From NCBI GenBank assembly GCA_007124475.1, contig SLFB01000066.1:1-13675 (forward strand): a stretch of DNA of 13,675 nt. Direction: 5' to 3'. The notes beneath the pieces were generated by a model that worked only from the letters and a program-made list of their open reading frames with translations, had not been told where the DNA came from and made no database searches. The stretch comes from Vibrio sp. (GTDB taxonomy: Bacteria > Pseudomonadota > Gammaproteobacteria > Enterobacterales > Vibrionaceae). Position numbers and translations under genes: made by a program. Below are positions 7,133-13,675 of the stretch, piece by piece. Positions within the stretch are counted from its first letter, which is position 1. Each line of letters starts with the position of its first letter.

Positions 7133-7400
7133 TATCCCCTTTCTACTTGAAGCTGCAGGTGTTGGCGACGTTCATTTACCTCAATCACATCGTTTACCTG
7201 AAACCTCCAAGTGGTTAGGGATAGCTCATTCATTGAACGGTTTTGGCTACTTAATGTCAATCGCAAATGTTGCCAATCATGCAAATAAAAATGATCAGAA
7301 TGTGAAAGTGGTTTGATCTGTCAGCGTAGGTTTGATTGTGATGATGCTTAATTTCGATTAACCTCGATCTGTCACGTCAGTCACATAGCAAGGAGCACTT
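7130..7400. other. Divergent intergenic region between lysC leader and aminotransferase
   Basis: No gene is confidently seen here. It holds the distal lysC promoter candidate (7232-7260), a weak minus-strand reading frame (7102-7284, best ATG at 7233), and a 9-bp direct repeat GATCTGTCA at 7315-7323 and 7366-7374, 51 bp apart. It also holds a CRP-like palindrome, TGTCA-N6-TCACA (7370-7385), close to the aminotransferase ribosome site. No promoter of good quality was found for the aminotransferase. A weak possibility is TTGATT at 7332-7337 with GATTAA at 7356-7361. Confidence 0.5.
7232..7260 (-). promoter_or_regulatory. Second candidate promoter toward lysC
   Basis: TTGACA (a perfect -35, 7255-7260) and TTCAAT (4 of 6, 7232-7237) are separated by the ideal 17 bp on the minus strand. 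A transcript from here would start near 7225 and carry about 125 extra bases before the lysine aptamer. By consensus score it is better than the proximal promoter at 7104-7132, but its position relative to the aptamer is less usual. Confidence 0.4.
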
Positions 7401-8528
7401 ATGACCATAACGAGTTTTATCCCACCACGTCGGATCTTGATGGGACCTGGACCATCCGACATTTCGCCCCAAGTACTACAGGCATTAAGTCGACCTACTG
7501 TTGGGCATCTCGATCCATTATTTATTGCTATGATGGATGAACTCAAGCAGTTATTACAATACGCATTCCAAACCAACAATGACTTCACGATTGCGGTATC
7601 AGCACCAGGAAGTGCGGGTATGGAAGCTTGTTTCGTTAATCTAGTGGAACCCGGTGATAAAGTCATTGTTTGTCGTAATGGCGTATTTGGCGAGCGAATG
7701 CGGGAAAATGCCTTACGTTGTGGTGCGCAAGTGGTTGTCATTGATGATGAATGGGGAAAACCGGTATCGATAGATAAAGTCAGTGCGACTTTAGCCGAAC
7801 ATAGTGATGCTAAAATTTTGGCCTTTGTTCATGCCGAAACCTCAACCGGTGCATGCAGTGATGCACAAACGCTGGGTAAATTAGCTAAGCAATACGGTAT
7901 GTTGACGATTGTTGATGCGGTGACATCTCTGGGTGGTGTGCCGTTACTGGTTGATGAGTGGCAGTTGGATGCGGTGTATTCCGGTAGCCAGAAGTGTTTA
8001 TCTTGTGTGCCCGGTTTATCACCATTAACTTTTTCGCCAGCGGCGATTGCAAAAATCCAATCACGAAGCAGCCCGATTCAAAGCTGGTTTCTTGATCAAA
8101 GTTTAGTCTTTGGTTATTGGAGCGGGGCAGGTAAGCGTAGTTACCACCATACTGCACCAGTCAATAGTTTGTATGCTTTGCATGAAGCCTTGTTATTACT
8201 CCAACAAGAAGGGCTAGAAAATGCGTGGCAGCGTCATCGCCAGATGCACCATGTTTTAAAGCAAGGTTTAGCAGCGTTAGGTTTAACATTTGTTGTCGAT
8301 GAAGCCAGTCGCTTACCACAACTCAATGCAGTTTATATTCCCCAGGGGATCGATGATGTTAAGTTACGTGATTATTTACTGCATCACTATAATTTAGAAA
8401 TTGGTGCTGGTCTTGGCGCATTGGCTGGTAAAGCATGGCGAATTGGCTTGATGGGCTACGCGGCACGTCCAGAAAACATCGCCTTGTGTCTCAAAGCATT
8501 ACAAGATGGCTTAGCACAACAGCGATAA
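7401..8528 (+). CDS. Class V aminotransferase, alanine/serine-glyoxylate (serine-pyruvate) type
   Basis: PLP-dependent fold-type I enzyme of the alanine-glyoxylate/serine-pyruvate aminotransferase group, cytoplasmic, expected to move the amino group of alanine, serine or a related donor to glyoxylate or pyruvate. The 375-residue length is normal. Visible landmarks are the N-terminal GPGPSDISPQVL, the cofactor-binding loop SAPGSAGMEA (67-76), HAETSTG (144-150), the pyridine-contacting Asp in VDAVTSLGG (D172), the Schiff-base Lys in SGSQKCL (K198), and the substrate-carboxylate Arg in WRIGLMG (R347). The ATG has a clear AGGAG 6 bases upstream. It is divergent from lysC, and its stop is followed by a strong terminator. 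Its neighbour makes no specific pathway certain. Phosphoserine aminotransferase, cysteine desulfurase and 2-aminoethylphosphonate transaminase are related but fit these motifs less well. The exact substrate is unknown. Confidence 0.9.
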   Translation: MTITSFIPPRRILMGPGPSDISPQVLQALSRPTVGHLDPLFIAMMDELKQLLQYAFQTNNDFTIAVSAPGSAGMEACFVNLVEPGDKVIVCRNGVFGERMRENALRCGAQVVVIDDEWGKPVSIDKVSATLAEHSDAKILAFVHAETSTGACSDAQTLGKLAKQYGMLTIVDAVTSLGGVPLLVDEWQLDAVYSGSQKCLSCVPGLSPLTFSPAAIAKIQSRSSPIQSWFLDQSLVFGYWSGAGKRSYHHTAPVNSLYALHEALLLLQQEGLENAWQRHRQMHHVLKQGLAALGLTFVVDEASRLPQLNAVYIPQGIDDVKLRDYLLHHYNLEIGAGLGALAGKAWRIGLMGYAARPENIALCLKALQDGLAQQR

Positions 8529-8589
8529 ACCAAGCTGAGGTTTAAATCATCTGAGCCAATAATCGGTTATTCTTTGTTTACCTGAACAT

Positions 8590-8624
8590 TAAGCCCCCAA
8601 CTTTTTGGGGGCTTATGCTTTTAT
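8590..8624. terminator. Terminator between the aminotransferase and pglL
   Basis: AAGCCCCCAA pairs with TTGGGGGCTT (8591-8600 with 8605-8614), a 10-bp GC-rich stem with a small loop. On the plus strand it is followed by ATGCTTTTATT, a fair U-tract, 62 bases after the aminotransferase stop. The stem can also form in the minus direction and may stop the converging pglL transcript, but the tail on that side is not U-rich. Confidence 0.8.
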
Positions 8625-8734
8625 TGCTGGTTGCGGCCAAGTGTGGACATTATTGGCTGACTTCTAATCATAACCTGTCTATTTCTTTTCTTCCTTGAAG
8701 CCGAACCATTCCCTTACTCCAATGACATCATTTA

Positions 8735-10486
8735 TCACTCACCGCTTAGTGGCAATGGCAAATGGCTTGAGGGGAATGGTGTGAAATCTAAGTTAGGGAA
8801 CAGAAACTCAGCCTCCGCTCGAATTTGCTCGGCGCGCGCCTCCTCACCTAAACCTTGATAGGCCAAAATCAAATTGCGATAAAAAGACGGTCTTGGTTTG
8901 TGCTGAATAACGTTCAAGGACCAGTCAATATAGGCTTGAATATAATCACTTTTCTGCTGATGTAAGCCAAGGTTTAGATATGTGCTGTAAATATTCCAGT
9001 CCAGACGGTCTCGCCATACGAGTGGATTACTGACGTTATGTAATAATGCAGGGTTAGGGGGATTGGATTTTTCAAATTGCGTGAGTACCGCATTACTATG
9101 CAAACTGGTCAACATATATAAACTAACCATCACCGGCATAATGAGACTTAAGACACGCAATATTGGCGTGTTGAGCGGTGGCATGTTAAAGGTTTGATAA
9201 CGGGATACGCGTTGATCAATCCAGTACAACAGGATAATAAAACTAATCCAATGAATCGCGGAGTGGTAAAACGGGTACTCCAGTTGGCTATGTAAAACGA
9301 TGGGGAGTAACAAAGCCAACATCGCCAGCCGAGTGCCTTTTTTGGCCGTGCGTATTTTGAGTAAAACAAAACCTGCGGCAAGGGCTATACCAAGTAAAGG
9401 CAATAGCCCACCTTCAACCCCCCACAATAATAGCTCGTTATGGGGATGATCCATTGCTGGTAAGCCAGCAGGGTAATTAGAATTTAGCTGATGTTGGCGA
9501 GCGGTATAGATAAGATATTCGGTTTCAAACTTACCATATCCATAGCCAGTAAACGGCTTCTCAATCAACATGTCGATGTTTTGCGGAAAGGTATAGCGTC
9601 TTGGACTTTCTAGGTCGGCTTTAGCGCTGACCATATCGCTGGTGCTTTGGCTATAAATGGCCACGAAGCCTAACAGTACTCCCACGAAACAAGCGCTTAG
9701 CCAGTACAATAATCGCCGCCGGCTAATAAAGCGATACAGATAAGGCACCACCATGATGATCCCGAATAGCGCTGCGAGCCAGCCAGTTCTTGATGCCAAT
9801 ACAACCAGTAAAGGCATAATGACTAAGGGCGCACCACAGAGTAAACGAATTTCAACTTTTTTGGTGTCATACTTTTTCGCTTGGCGAGCTAATAGATAAC
9901 CAGAGAGAATTAATCCTGTTGCCATAAAGCTAGCCATAACATTGGGTTGCTGGAAAATCCCGTAGGGTCGGTTAGCAACGGTGTTATAGCCCATCCAGTT
10001 ATCGGGAGATAACCAGAGATATTGATACCAGCCCAGTAGAGCTTGCATCAGACAAGCGAGTAATAGATACCATAGTAGGCGTTGTTTATGTTTGTTACTC
10101 AAACAAAACTGCTGCAGACCAATAAACAGTGCTAGTCCTGCCCATAAGCCGCTGAGGCGACCGATAACCCCGGCAAGATAAGCATTGCCATATAAAATAG
10201 GGATAGTCAAAATGCAGCAGCTAATGAAAAAAATGAGGGTTAATTTGGAATAACGTAAAGATTGATTGAGAGCCATTTGATACCAACTAATGGCAATCAC
10301 TAGGCTTAGCGCTATCCAAGTGGTTGGGTTAAACGATAATACTAAGCCTGAACCTCCTGGATTGGGCATGAAAAAATGCATTGCCAATAAATACATTACG
10401 CCAATAGCGATCATGAACGCCTTATTGAGTGGAGCTTTGGGAGGAGTTGGTTGTAGTTGGGTGCCGCTAAGTAGCAAAGTCGCCAT
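8735..10486 (-). CDS. pglL: PglL-like O-oligosaccharyltransferase / O-antigen ligase family membrane protein
   Basis: Polytopic inner-membrane protein of the WaaL/PglL/Wzy group, which handles lipid-linked glycans on the periplasmic side; PglL members move them onto Ser/Thr of proteins, classically pilins. The 583-residue product has about 10-12 hydrophobic segments through residue 460. It has the PglL-type NRPYGIFQQPN motif (172-182), the Wzy_C core with LASRTGWLAAL (230-240), and a large periplasmic loop ending in DHPHNELLLWGVEGG (346-360), where H349 is the expected essential His. A C-terminal soluble part (about 470-583) looks like helical repeats. The motif set favours PglL over an O-antigen polymerase or plain WaaL. 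ATG 10486 has GTGAG 4 bases upstream; GTG 10495 is possible but has no ribosome site. It is downstream of uvrA on the same strand but has its own start signals. No pilin or glycan genes are adjacent, so the acceptor is unknown. Confidence 0.85.
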   Translation of the reverse strand: MATLLLSGTQLQPTPPKAPLNKAFMIAIGVMYLLAMHFFMPNPGGSGLVLSFNPTTWIALSLVIAISWYQMALNQSLRYSKLTLIFFISCCILTIPILYGNAYLAGVIGRLSGLWAGLALFIGLQQFCLSNKHKQRLLWYLLLACLMQALLGWYQYLWLSPDNWMGYNTVANRPYGIFQQPNVMASFMATGLILSGYLLARQAKKYDTKKVEIRLLCGAPLVIMPLLVVLASRTGWLAALFGIIMVVPYLYRFISRRRLLYWLSACFVGVLLGFVAIYSQSTSDMVSAKADLESPRRYTFPQNIDMLIEKPFTGYGYGKFETEYLIYTARQHQLNSNYPAGLPAMDHPHNELLLWGVEGGLLPLLGIALAAGFVLLKIRTAKKGTRLAMLALLLPIVLHSQLEYPFYHSAIHWISFIILLYWIDQRVSRYQTFNMPPLNTPILRVLSLIMPVMVSLYMLTSLHSNAVLTQFEKSNPPNPALLHNVSNPLVWRDRLDWNIYSTYLNLGLHQQKSDYIQAYIDWSLNVIQHKPRPSFYRNLILAYQGLGEEARAEQIRAEAEFLFPNLDFTPFPSSHLPLPLSGE

Positions 10487-10518
10487 AAATCTCACAATCT
10501 ATTGTTAAACATCAATCC

Positions 10519-10547
10519 ATTATTTCATCATCAGCAACCAGTCATAA
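10519..10547 (-). promoter_or_regulatory. Candidate pglL promoter (extended -10)
   Basis: On the minus strand the sequence TGAAATAAT is an extended -10 (TG-n-AATAAT, 5 of 6 to consensus, hexamer at 10519-10524). A weak TTATGA -35 (10542-10547) lies 17 bp upstream. The start would fall near 10512, about 26 bases before the ATG. The -35 box lies in the loop and inner stem of the hairpin at 10534-10559. Confidence 0.35.
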
Positions 10548-10559
10548 GGGACTGGTTGC
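10534..10559. terminator. Hairpin between uvrA and pglL, possible uvrA terminator
   Basis: GCAACCAGTC pairs perfectly with GACTGGTTGC (10 bp, 6-base loop), 36 bases after the uvrA stop. Neither side is followed directly by a U-run; the minus-strand tail reads TGATGATGAAATAA. It may be a weak intrinsic terminator, a 3'-end protecting hairpin, or a processed-end signal for uvrA mRNA. Confidence 0.5.
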
Positions 10560-10594
10560 CTTACTTTAGCGTTTTTTAGTGTCTCAATATAGCC

Positions 10595-13420
10595 TTATTG
10601 ATTGAGTAGCGGCTGTAAAAAACGCGCGGTGTGCGAGCCATCGACTTGAGCCACTTGCTCAGGAGTACCTTCGGCGATAATTAAACCGCCCCCTTGTCCT
10701 CCTTCTGGGCCCAAATCTATGATCCAATCCGCGGTTTTAATTACGTCAAGGTTATGTTCGATGACCACCACGGTATTACCTCGATCGCGTAAACGATGTA
10801 AAACCACAAGCAGCTGCTGAATATCATGGAAATGCAGCCCTGTTGTTGGTTCATCTAGGATATATAGGGTTTTCCCTGTATCACGTTTGGACAATTCTCG
10901 GGCTAACTTAACCCGCTGCGCTTCACCTCCGGAGAGGGTCGTTGCTGATTGCCCTAAACGAATATAAGACAAACCGACATCGATGAGTGTTTGTAGCTTG
11001 CGAGCGATGACGGGTACTGGGGCAAAAAAAACATGAGCTTCTTCGATGGTCATCTCGAGCACTTCATCGATAGCTTTGCCTTTATAGCGGACATCTAAGG
11101 TTTCACGATTATAACGTTTACCTTTACACGCATCACAAGGCACATACACATCGGGTAAAAAATGCATCTCAACCTTGATTACTCCATCCCCTTGACACGC
11201 CTCACAGCGACCACCACGGACGTTAAAACTAAATCGACCGGGTTTATAGCCGCGTGAACGTGATTCTTGAGTTCCAGCAAATAGCTCACGTATTGGGGTA
11301 AATATTCCAGTATAGGTTGCAGGATTCGAGCGTGGTGTTCTACCGATTGGACTTTGATCAATATCGATTACTTTATCAAAATGTTCAAGACCTTTAATCG
11401 ACTGATAAGGGGCAGGTGTCGCGGTGGTAGCACCGTTTAATGCGCTATGAGCAATACTAAAGAAAGTATCGTTGATGAGAGTGGATTTACCAGAGCCTGA
11501 AACACCGGTGACACAGGTAAAGAGCCCCACTGGTAGAGACAGATTAACATTTTTTAGGTTATTGCCCGAAGCGCCTTTGAGTTCAACGGTTCTCGTTGCA
11601 TCGCGCGCCACTCGTTGAGTTGGAATGGCAATTTTTTTGACGCCACTAAGATATTGACCGGTCAATGAATCTGGACTGGCGATGATTTGTTCAACATCGC
11701 CCTGCGCGACAATAGAGCCGCCATGAACGCCAGCACCAGGACCGATATCAATCACGTGATCAGCCATACGGATGGCATCTTCATCATGTTCGACAACCAG
11801 AACGGTGTTACCTAAATCGCGCAAGTGGGTTAGTGTTTGCAGTAATCGCTCATTGTCTCGTTGATGTAAACCAATGGAGGGTTCATCTAATACATACATG
11901 ACTCCCACCAGTCCCGCACCAATTTGACTGGCCAAGCGAATGCGTTGTGCTTCACCGCCAGAGAGGGTCTCAGCGCTGCGCGATAAATTGAGATAATTAA
12001 GGCCGACATTGACTAAAAACTGCAAACGGTCATTAATTTCTTTCATCACTTTTTCGGCGATTTGCGCTCGCTGGCCTTCGAGTTGCATATTAGCAAAAAA
12101 ATCTAAGGCATCGGCAATACTCAGCTCGACGATCTGTGGCAATGTCGTGTCATTAATAAAGACATGACGTGATTCAAGACGTAAGCGAGTACCATGACAA
12201 CTGCTGCACGGCTTGGTTGAGATATATTTAACCAGTTCCTCCCGAACCGAATTAGATTCGGTATCGCGGTAACGGCGCTCTAGATTATGTAAGATACCTT
12301 CAAAAGGATGGCGTTTTAGACGAATATCACCGCGATCATTAATGTATTTAAATTCAATCTCACTGCGCCCTGAGCCATGTAAAATCACCTCTTGAATGCG
12401 CTTAGGTAGACGATTAAAGGGGGTCTTTAGATCAAAGTCATAATGCTCAGCCAAGGCATTGAGCATTTGAAAGTAGTAATAATTTTTTTGATCCCAACCG
12501 CGAATCGCACCTTGCGCCAAACTTAAGTTAGCATCTTGGACCACTCGACTCGGGTCAAAATATTGTTGCACCCCGAGTCCATCACAGGTTGGACAAGCCC
12601 CAGCTGGGTTGTTAAATGAAAACATGCGAGGCTCTAATTCGCGCATGCTGTAGCCACAATGTGAGCAAGCAAAGTTAGCTGAAAAAACTTCTTCTTGCCC
12701 GGCTTGATCCATCGGGGCGATAACCACCACACCGCCGGATAACTCTAAAGCCGTTTCGAACGATTCCGCTAACCGTTGTTGTAGATCGCTGCGTACTTTG
12801 AATCGATCGACAACAACTTCAATCGTGTGTTTTTTATGTAGCTCTAATGATGGTGGATCGGAAAGATCACAGGTTTCGCCATCAATACGAGCCCGAATAA
12901 AACCTTGAGCGGCAAGATTTTCCAGCGTTTTAACATGCTCACCTTTACGTTCTTTGATGATCGGAGCTAGCAACATCCATTTACTGCCTTCCGGCATCGC
13001 AAGTACTTTATCTACCATTTGTGATACGGTCTGCGCGGCAAGTGGTGTATTGTGCTCAGGGCAACGTGGTTCACCCACTCTGGCATACAGAAGGCGAAGA
13101 TAATCATACACTTCGGTAATGGTACCGACAGTAGAACGCGGGTTATGTGAGGTTGACTTTTGTTCAATCGAAATCGCCGGAGACAGCCCCTCAATATGAT
13201 CGACATCGGGCTTCTCCATTAATGAGAGAAATTGGCGCGCATAGGCGGATAAGGATTCCACATAACGACGTTGCCCTTCCGCATATAGGGTATCGAACGC
13301 GAGTGACGACTTGCCTGAACCAGATAGGCCTGTGATCACAATCAGTTTATCGCGCGGAATCGTCAGATTAATATTTTTCAGGTTGTGGGTACGAGCCCCA
13401 CGTACTTCAATTTTGTCCAT
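10595..13420 (-). CDS. uvrA: UvrA, excision nuclease subunit A
   Basis: Damage-sensing ATPase of nucleotide excision repair; a UvrA dimer loads UvrB on distorted DNA. The 941 residues match the family (E. coli 940), and the protein is very close to E. coli at the N-terminus (MDKIEVRGARTHNLKNI). The first ABC module has Walker A GLSGSGKSS (31-39), a zinc finger C252/C255/C276/C279, signature LSGGEAQR (486-493) and Walker B VLDEPS (510-515). The second has Walker A GVSGSGKST (639-647), the damage-recognition zinc finger C739/C742/C762/C765, signature LSGGEAQR (829-836) and LDEPTT (855-860). All catalytic motifs are intact. I chose ATG 13420 by this N-terminal match, although no good Shine-Dalgarno precedes it. 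The upstream GTG 13489 would add 23 unrelated residues running through the promoter. A LexA box upstream implies SOS induction. Confidence 0.98.
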   Translation of the reverse strand: MDKIEVRGARTHNLKNINLTIPRDKLIVITGLSGSGKSSLAFDTLYAEGQRRYVESLSAYARQFLSLMEKPDVDHIEGLSPAISIEQKSTSHNPRSTVGTITEVYDYLRLLYARVGEPRCPEHNTPLAAQTVSQMVDKVLAMPEGSKWMLLAPIIKERKGEHVKTLENLAAQGFIRARIDGETCDLSDPPSLELHKKHTIEVVVDRFKVRSDLQQRLAESFETALELSGGVVVIAPMDQAGQEEVFSANFACSHCGYSMRELEPRMFSFNNPAGACPTCDGLGVQQYFDPSRVVQDANLSLAQGAIRGWDQKNYYYFQMLNALAEHYDFDLKTPFNRLPKRIQEVILHGSGRSEIEFKYINDRGDIRLKRHPFEGILHNLERRYRDTESNSVREELVKYISTKPCSSCHGTRLRLESRHVFINDTTLPQIVELSIADALDFFANMQLEGQRAQIAEKVMKEINDRLQFLVNVGLNYLNLSRSAETLSGGEAQRIRLASQIGAGLVGVMYVLDEPSIGLHQRDNERLLQTLTHLRDLGNTVLVVEHDEDAIRMADHVIDIGPGAGVHGGSIVAQGDVEQIIASPDSLTGQYLSGVKKIAIPTQRVARDATRTVELKGASGNNLKNVNLSLPVGLFTCVTGVSGSGKSTLINDTFFSIAHSALNGATTATPAPYQSIKGLEHFDKVIDIDQSPIGRTPRSNPATYTGIFTPIRELFAGTQESRSRGYKPGRFSFNVRGGRCEACQGDGVIKVEMHFLPDVYVPCDACKGKRYNRETLDVRYKGKAIDEVLEMTIEEAHVFFAPVPVIARKLQTLIDVGLSYIRLGQSATTLSGGEAQRVKLARELSKRDTGKTLYILDEPTTGLHFHDIQQLLVVLHRLRDRGNTVVVIEHNLDVIKTADWIIDLGPEGGQGGGLIIAEGTPEQVAQVDGSHTARFLQPLLNQ

Positions 13421-13454
13421 CCGAGAAAGTCTACTGTAATACCAAGTGCTGTCA

Positions 13455-13482
13455 GTATTACATAGAGTGAGATTTGTGCAAA
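13455..13482 (-). promoter_or_regulatory. Candidate uvrA promoter
   Basis: On the minus strand, TTTGCA (13477-13482) and TAATAC (13455-13460) lie 16 bp apart; TTGCAC with a 15-bp gap is the same site read one base over. The -10 lies about 35 bases upstream of the ATG. The -35 is embedded in a perfect 16-bp interrupted palindrome, AGATTTGTGCAAATCT (13470-13485). The LexA box begins just upstream. Confidence 0.4.
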
Positions 13483-13486
13483 TCTT

Positions 13487-13506
13487 CACTGGATAAAAAA
13501 ACAGTA
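13487..13506. promoter_or_regulatory. LexA (SOS) box upstream of uvrA
   Basis: CACTGGATAAAAAAACAGTA matches 15 of 20 positions of the consensus TACTG(TA)5CAGTA, including both CTG and CAG cores at the required 10-base spacing. It starts 67 bases upstream of the uvrA ATG and 5 bases upstream of the probable -35. uvrA is a classic LexA target in E. coli, so site and gene agree. The A-run also forms part of the U-tract of the galU terminator read on the minus strand. Confidence 0.8.
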
Positions 13507-13534
13507 AAAAAATAAGCCATTCTAGAATGGCTTA
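13495..13534 (-). terminator. Rho-independent terminator of galU
   Basis: A perfect 22-bp palindrome (13513-13534, core AAGCCATTCTAGAATGGCTT) lies about 28 bases after the galU stop. On the minus strand it is followed by TTTTTTT, ACTG and a second run of T. This is a strong terminator that separates galU from uvrA, and its distal U-tract overlaps the LexA box. Confidence 0.88.
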
Positions 13535-13561
13535 ATACAAACGTGTAGCAAAGAGCAAGGG

Positions 13562-13675
13562 CTAACCTTTAGTGGTGGACTGTTTTGCTAACGCTACTTT
13601 TTGTTCATTTTGTTGATAGAGATGCTCAAAACAGTAATTTGTCGCTTGGATATAGCCTTCTACACTACCGCAATC
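13562..13675 (-). CDS. galU: UTP-glucose-1-phosphate uridylyltransferase GalU, C-terminal end (partial)
   Basis: Only the last 37 codons are in the window; the gene enters from the right edge and ends at TAG 13562-13564. The fragment begins DCGSVEGYIQATNYCF, which fits the end of the GalU nucleotidyltransferase core, where DCGS is followed by G-Y/F and an amphipathic helix, and then a polar tail ending STTKG. GalU makes UDP-glucose for LPS, capsule and trehalose or glycogen metabolism. The call also rests on gene order, since galU precedes uvrA in V. cholerae as I recall it. With so short a piece, another nucleotidyltransferase cannot be fully excluded. Confidence 0.75.
   Translation of the reverse strand, partial: DCGSVEGYIQATNYCFEHLYQQNEQKVALAKQSTTKG

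Noticed and set aside
7885..8157. A 90-codon minus-strand frame inside the aminotransferase
   Set aside because: It overlaps the PLP-lysine region of a clear enzyme gene and resembles no protein I know.
13432..13461. LexA box over TACTGTAAT and GTCAGTATTA near the uvrA start
   Set aside because: The CTG and CAG cores are 16 bases apart instead of 10; a properly spaced box exists at 13487-13506.
13421..13489. Longer UvrA starting at GTG 13489
   Set aside because: The extra 23 residues have no family support and run through the probable promoter; the known N-terminus begins MDKIEVRGAR.
1..13675. Mobile element, CRISPR array, toxin-antitoxin or defence module
   Set aside because: No transposase, integrase, terminal repeats, regular spacer array or defence-type gene was found; all large frames belong to core families.

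Overview
The window looks like a piece of a Vibrio-type chromosome (Gammaproteobacteria, Vibrionaceae). The proteins read like close relatives of the Vibrio cholerae set. The order antiporter - metH - lysC - class V aminotransferase - PglL-like ligase - uvrA - galU matches, from memory, the V. cholerae block VC0389 to VC0395. This is conserved core chromosome. I see no insertion sequence, integrase, CRISPR array, toxin-antitoxin pair or compositional island, and no convincing evidence of an undescribed system. The points of interest are in the non-coding DNA.

Layout. Positions 1-262 hold the tail of a tRNA (probably rRNA-tRNA) operon: a terminator cut by the window edge, a broken tRNA-Asp(GTC), a second near-identical terminator, and then a further decayed copy of the spacer. 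Next come a CPA1 sodium/proton antiporter (minus, 263-1546) and cobalamin-dependent methionine synthase metH (plus, 1739-5419), divergent across about 190 bp that contains a candidate MetJ operator. metH converges on lysC (minus, 5465-6814) over a shared bidirectional terminator. lysC is preceded by a lysine riboswitch (about 6925-7101), a terminator with a 7-nt competing pairing, and a promoter spanned by an inverted repeat. A class V aminotransferase (plus, 7401-8528) is divergent from lysC and ends at a strong hairpin facing pglL (minus, 8735-10486). uvrA (minus, 10595-13420) follows, with a LexA box upstream, and the window ends in the last 37 codons of galU (minus).

How the genes fit together. 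lysC makes aspartyl phosphate, the entry to the Lys/Met/Thr branch, and metH completes methionine. The two face each other but carry different regulatory signals: a lysine riboswitch for lysC and a possible MetJ site for metH. The aminotransferase is an alanine/serine-glyoxylate type of unknown exact substrate. The PglL-like protein is a membrane O-oligosaccharyltransferase or O-antigen-ligase relative with no pilin or glycan cluster beside it. uvrA is the SOS-inducible damage sensor of nucleotide excision repair, and galU makes UDP-glucose. Apart from possible readthrough, each gene seems to be its own transcription unit: hairpins separate most neighbours and start regions have their own signals.
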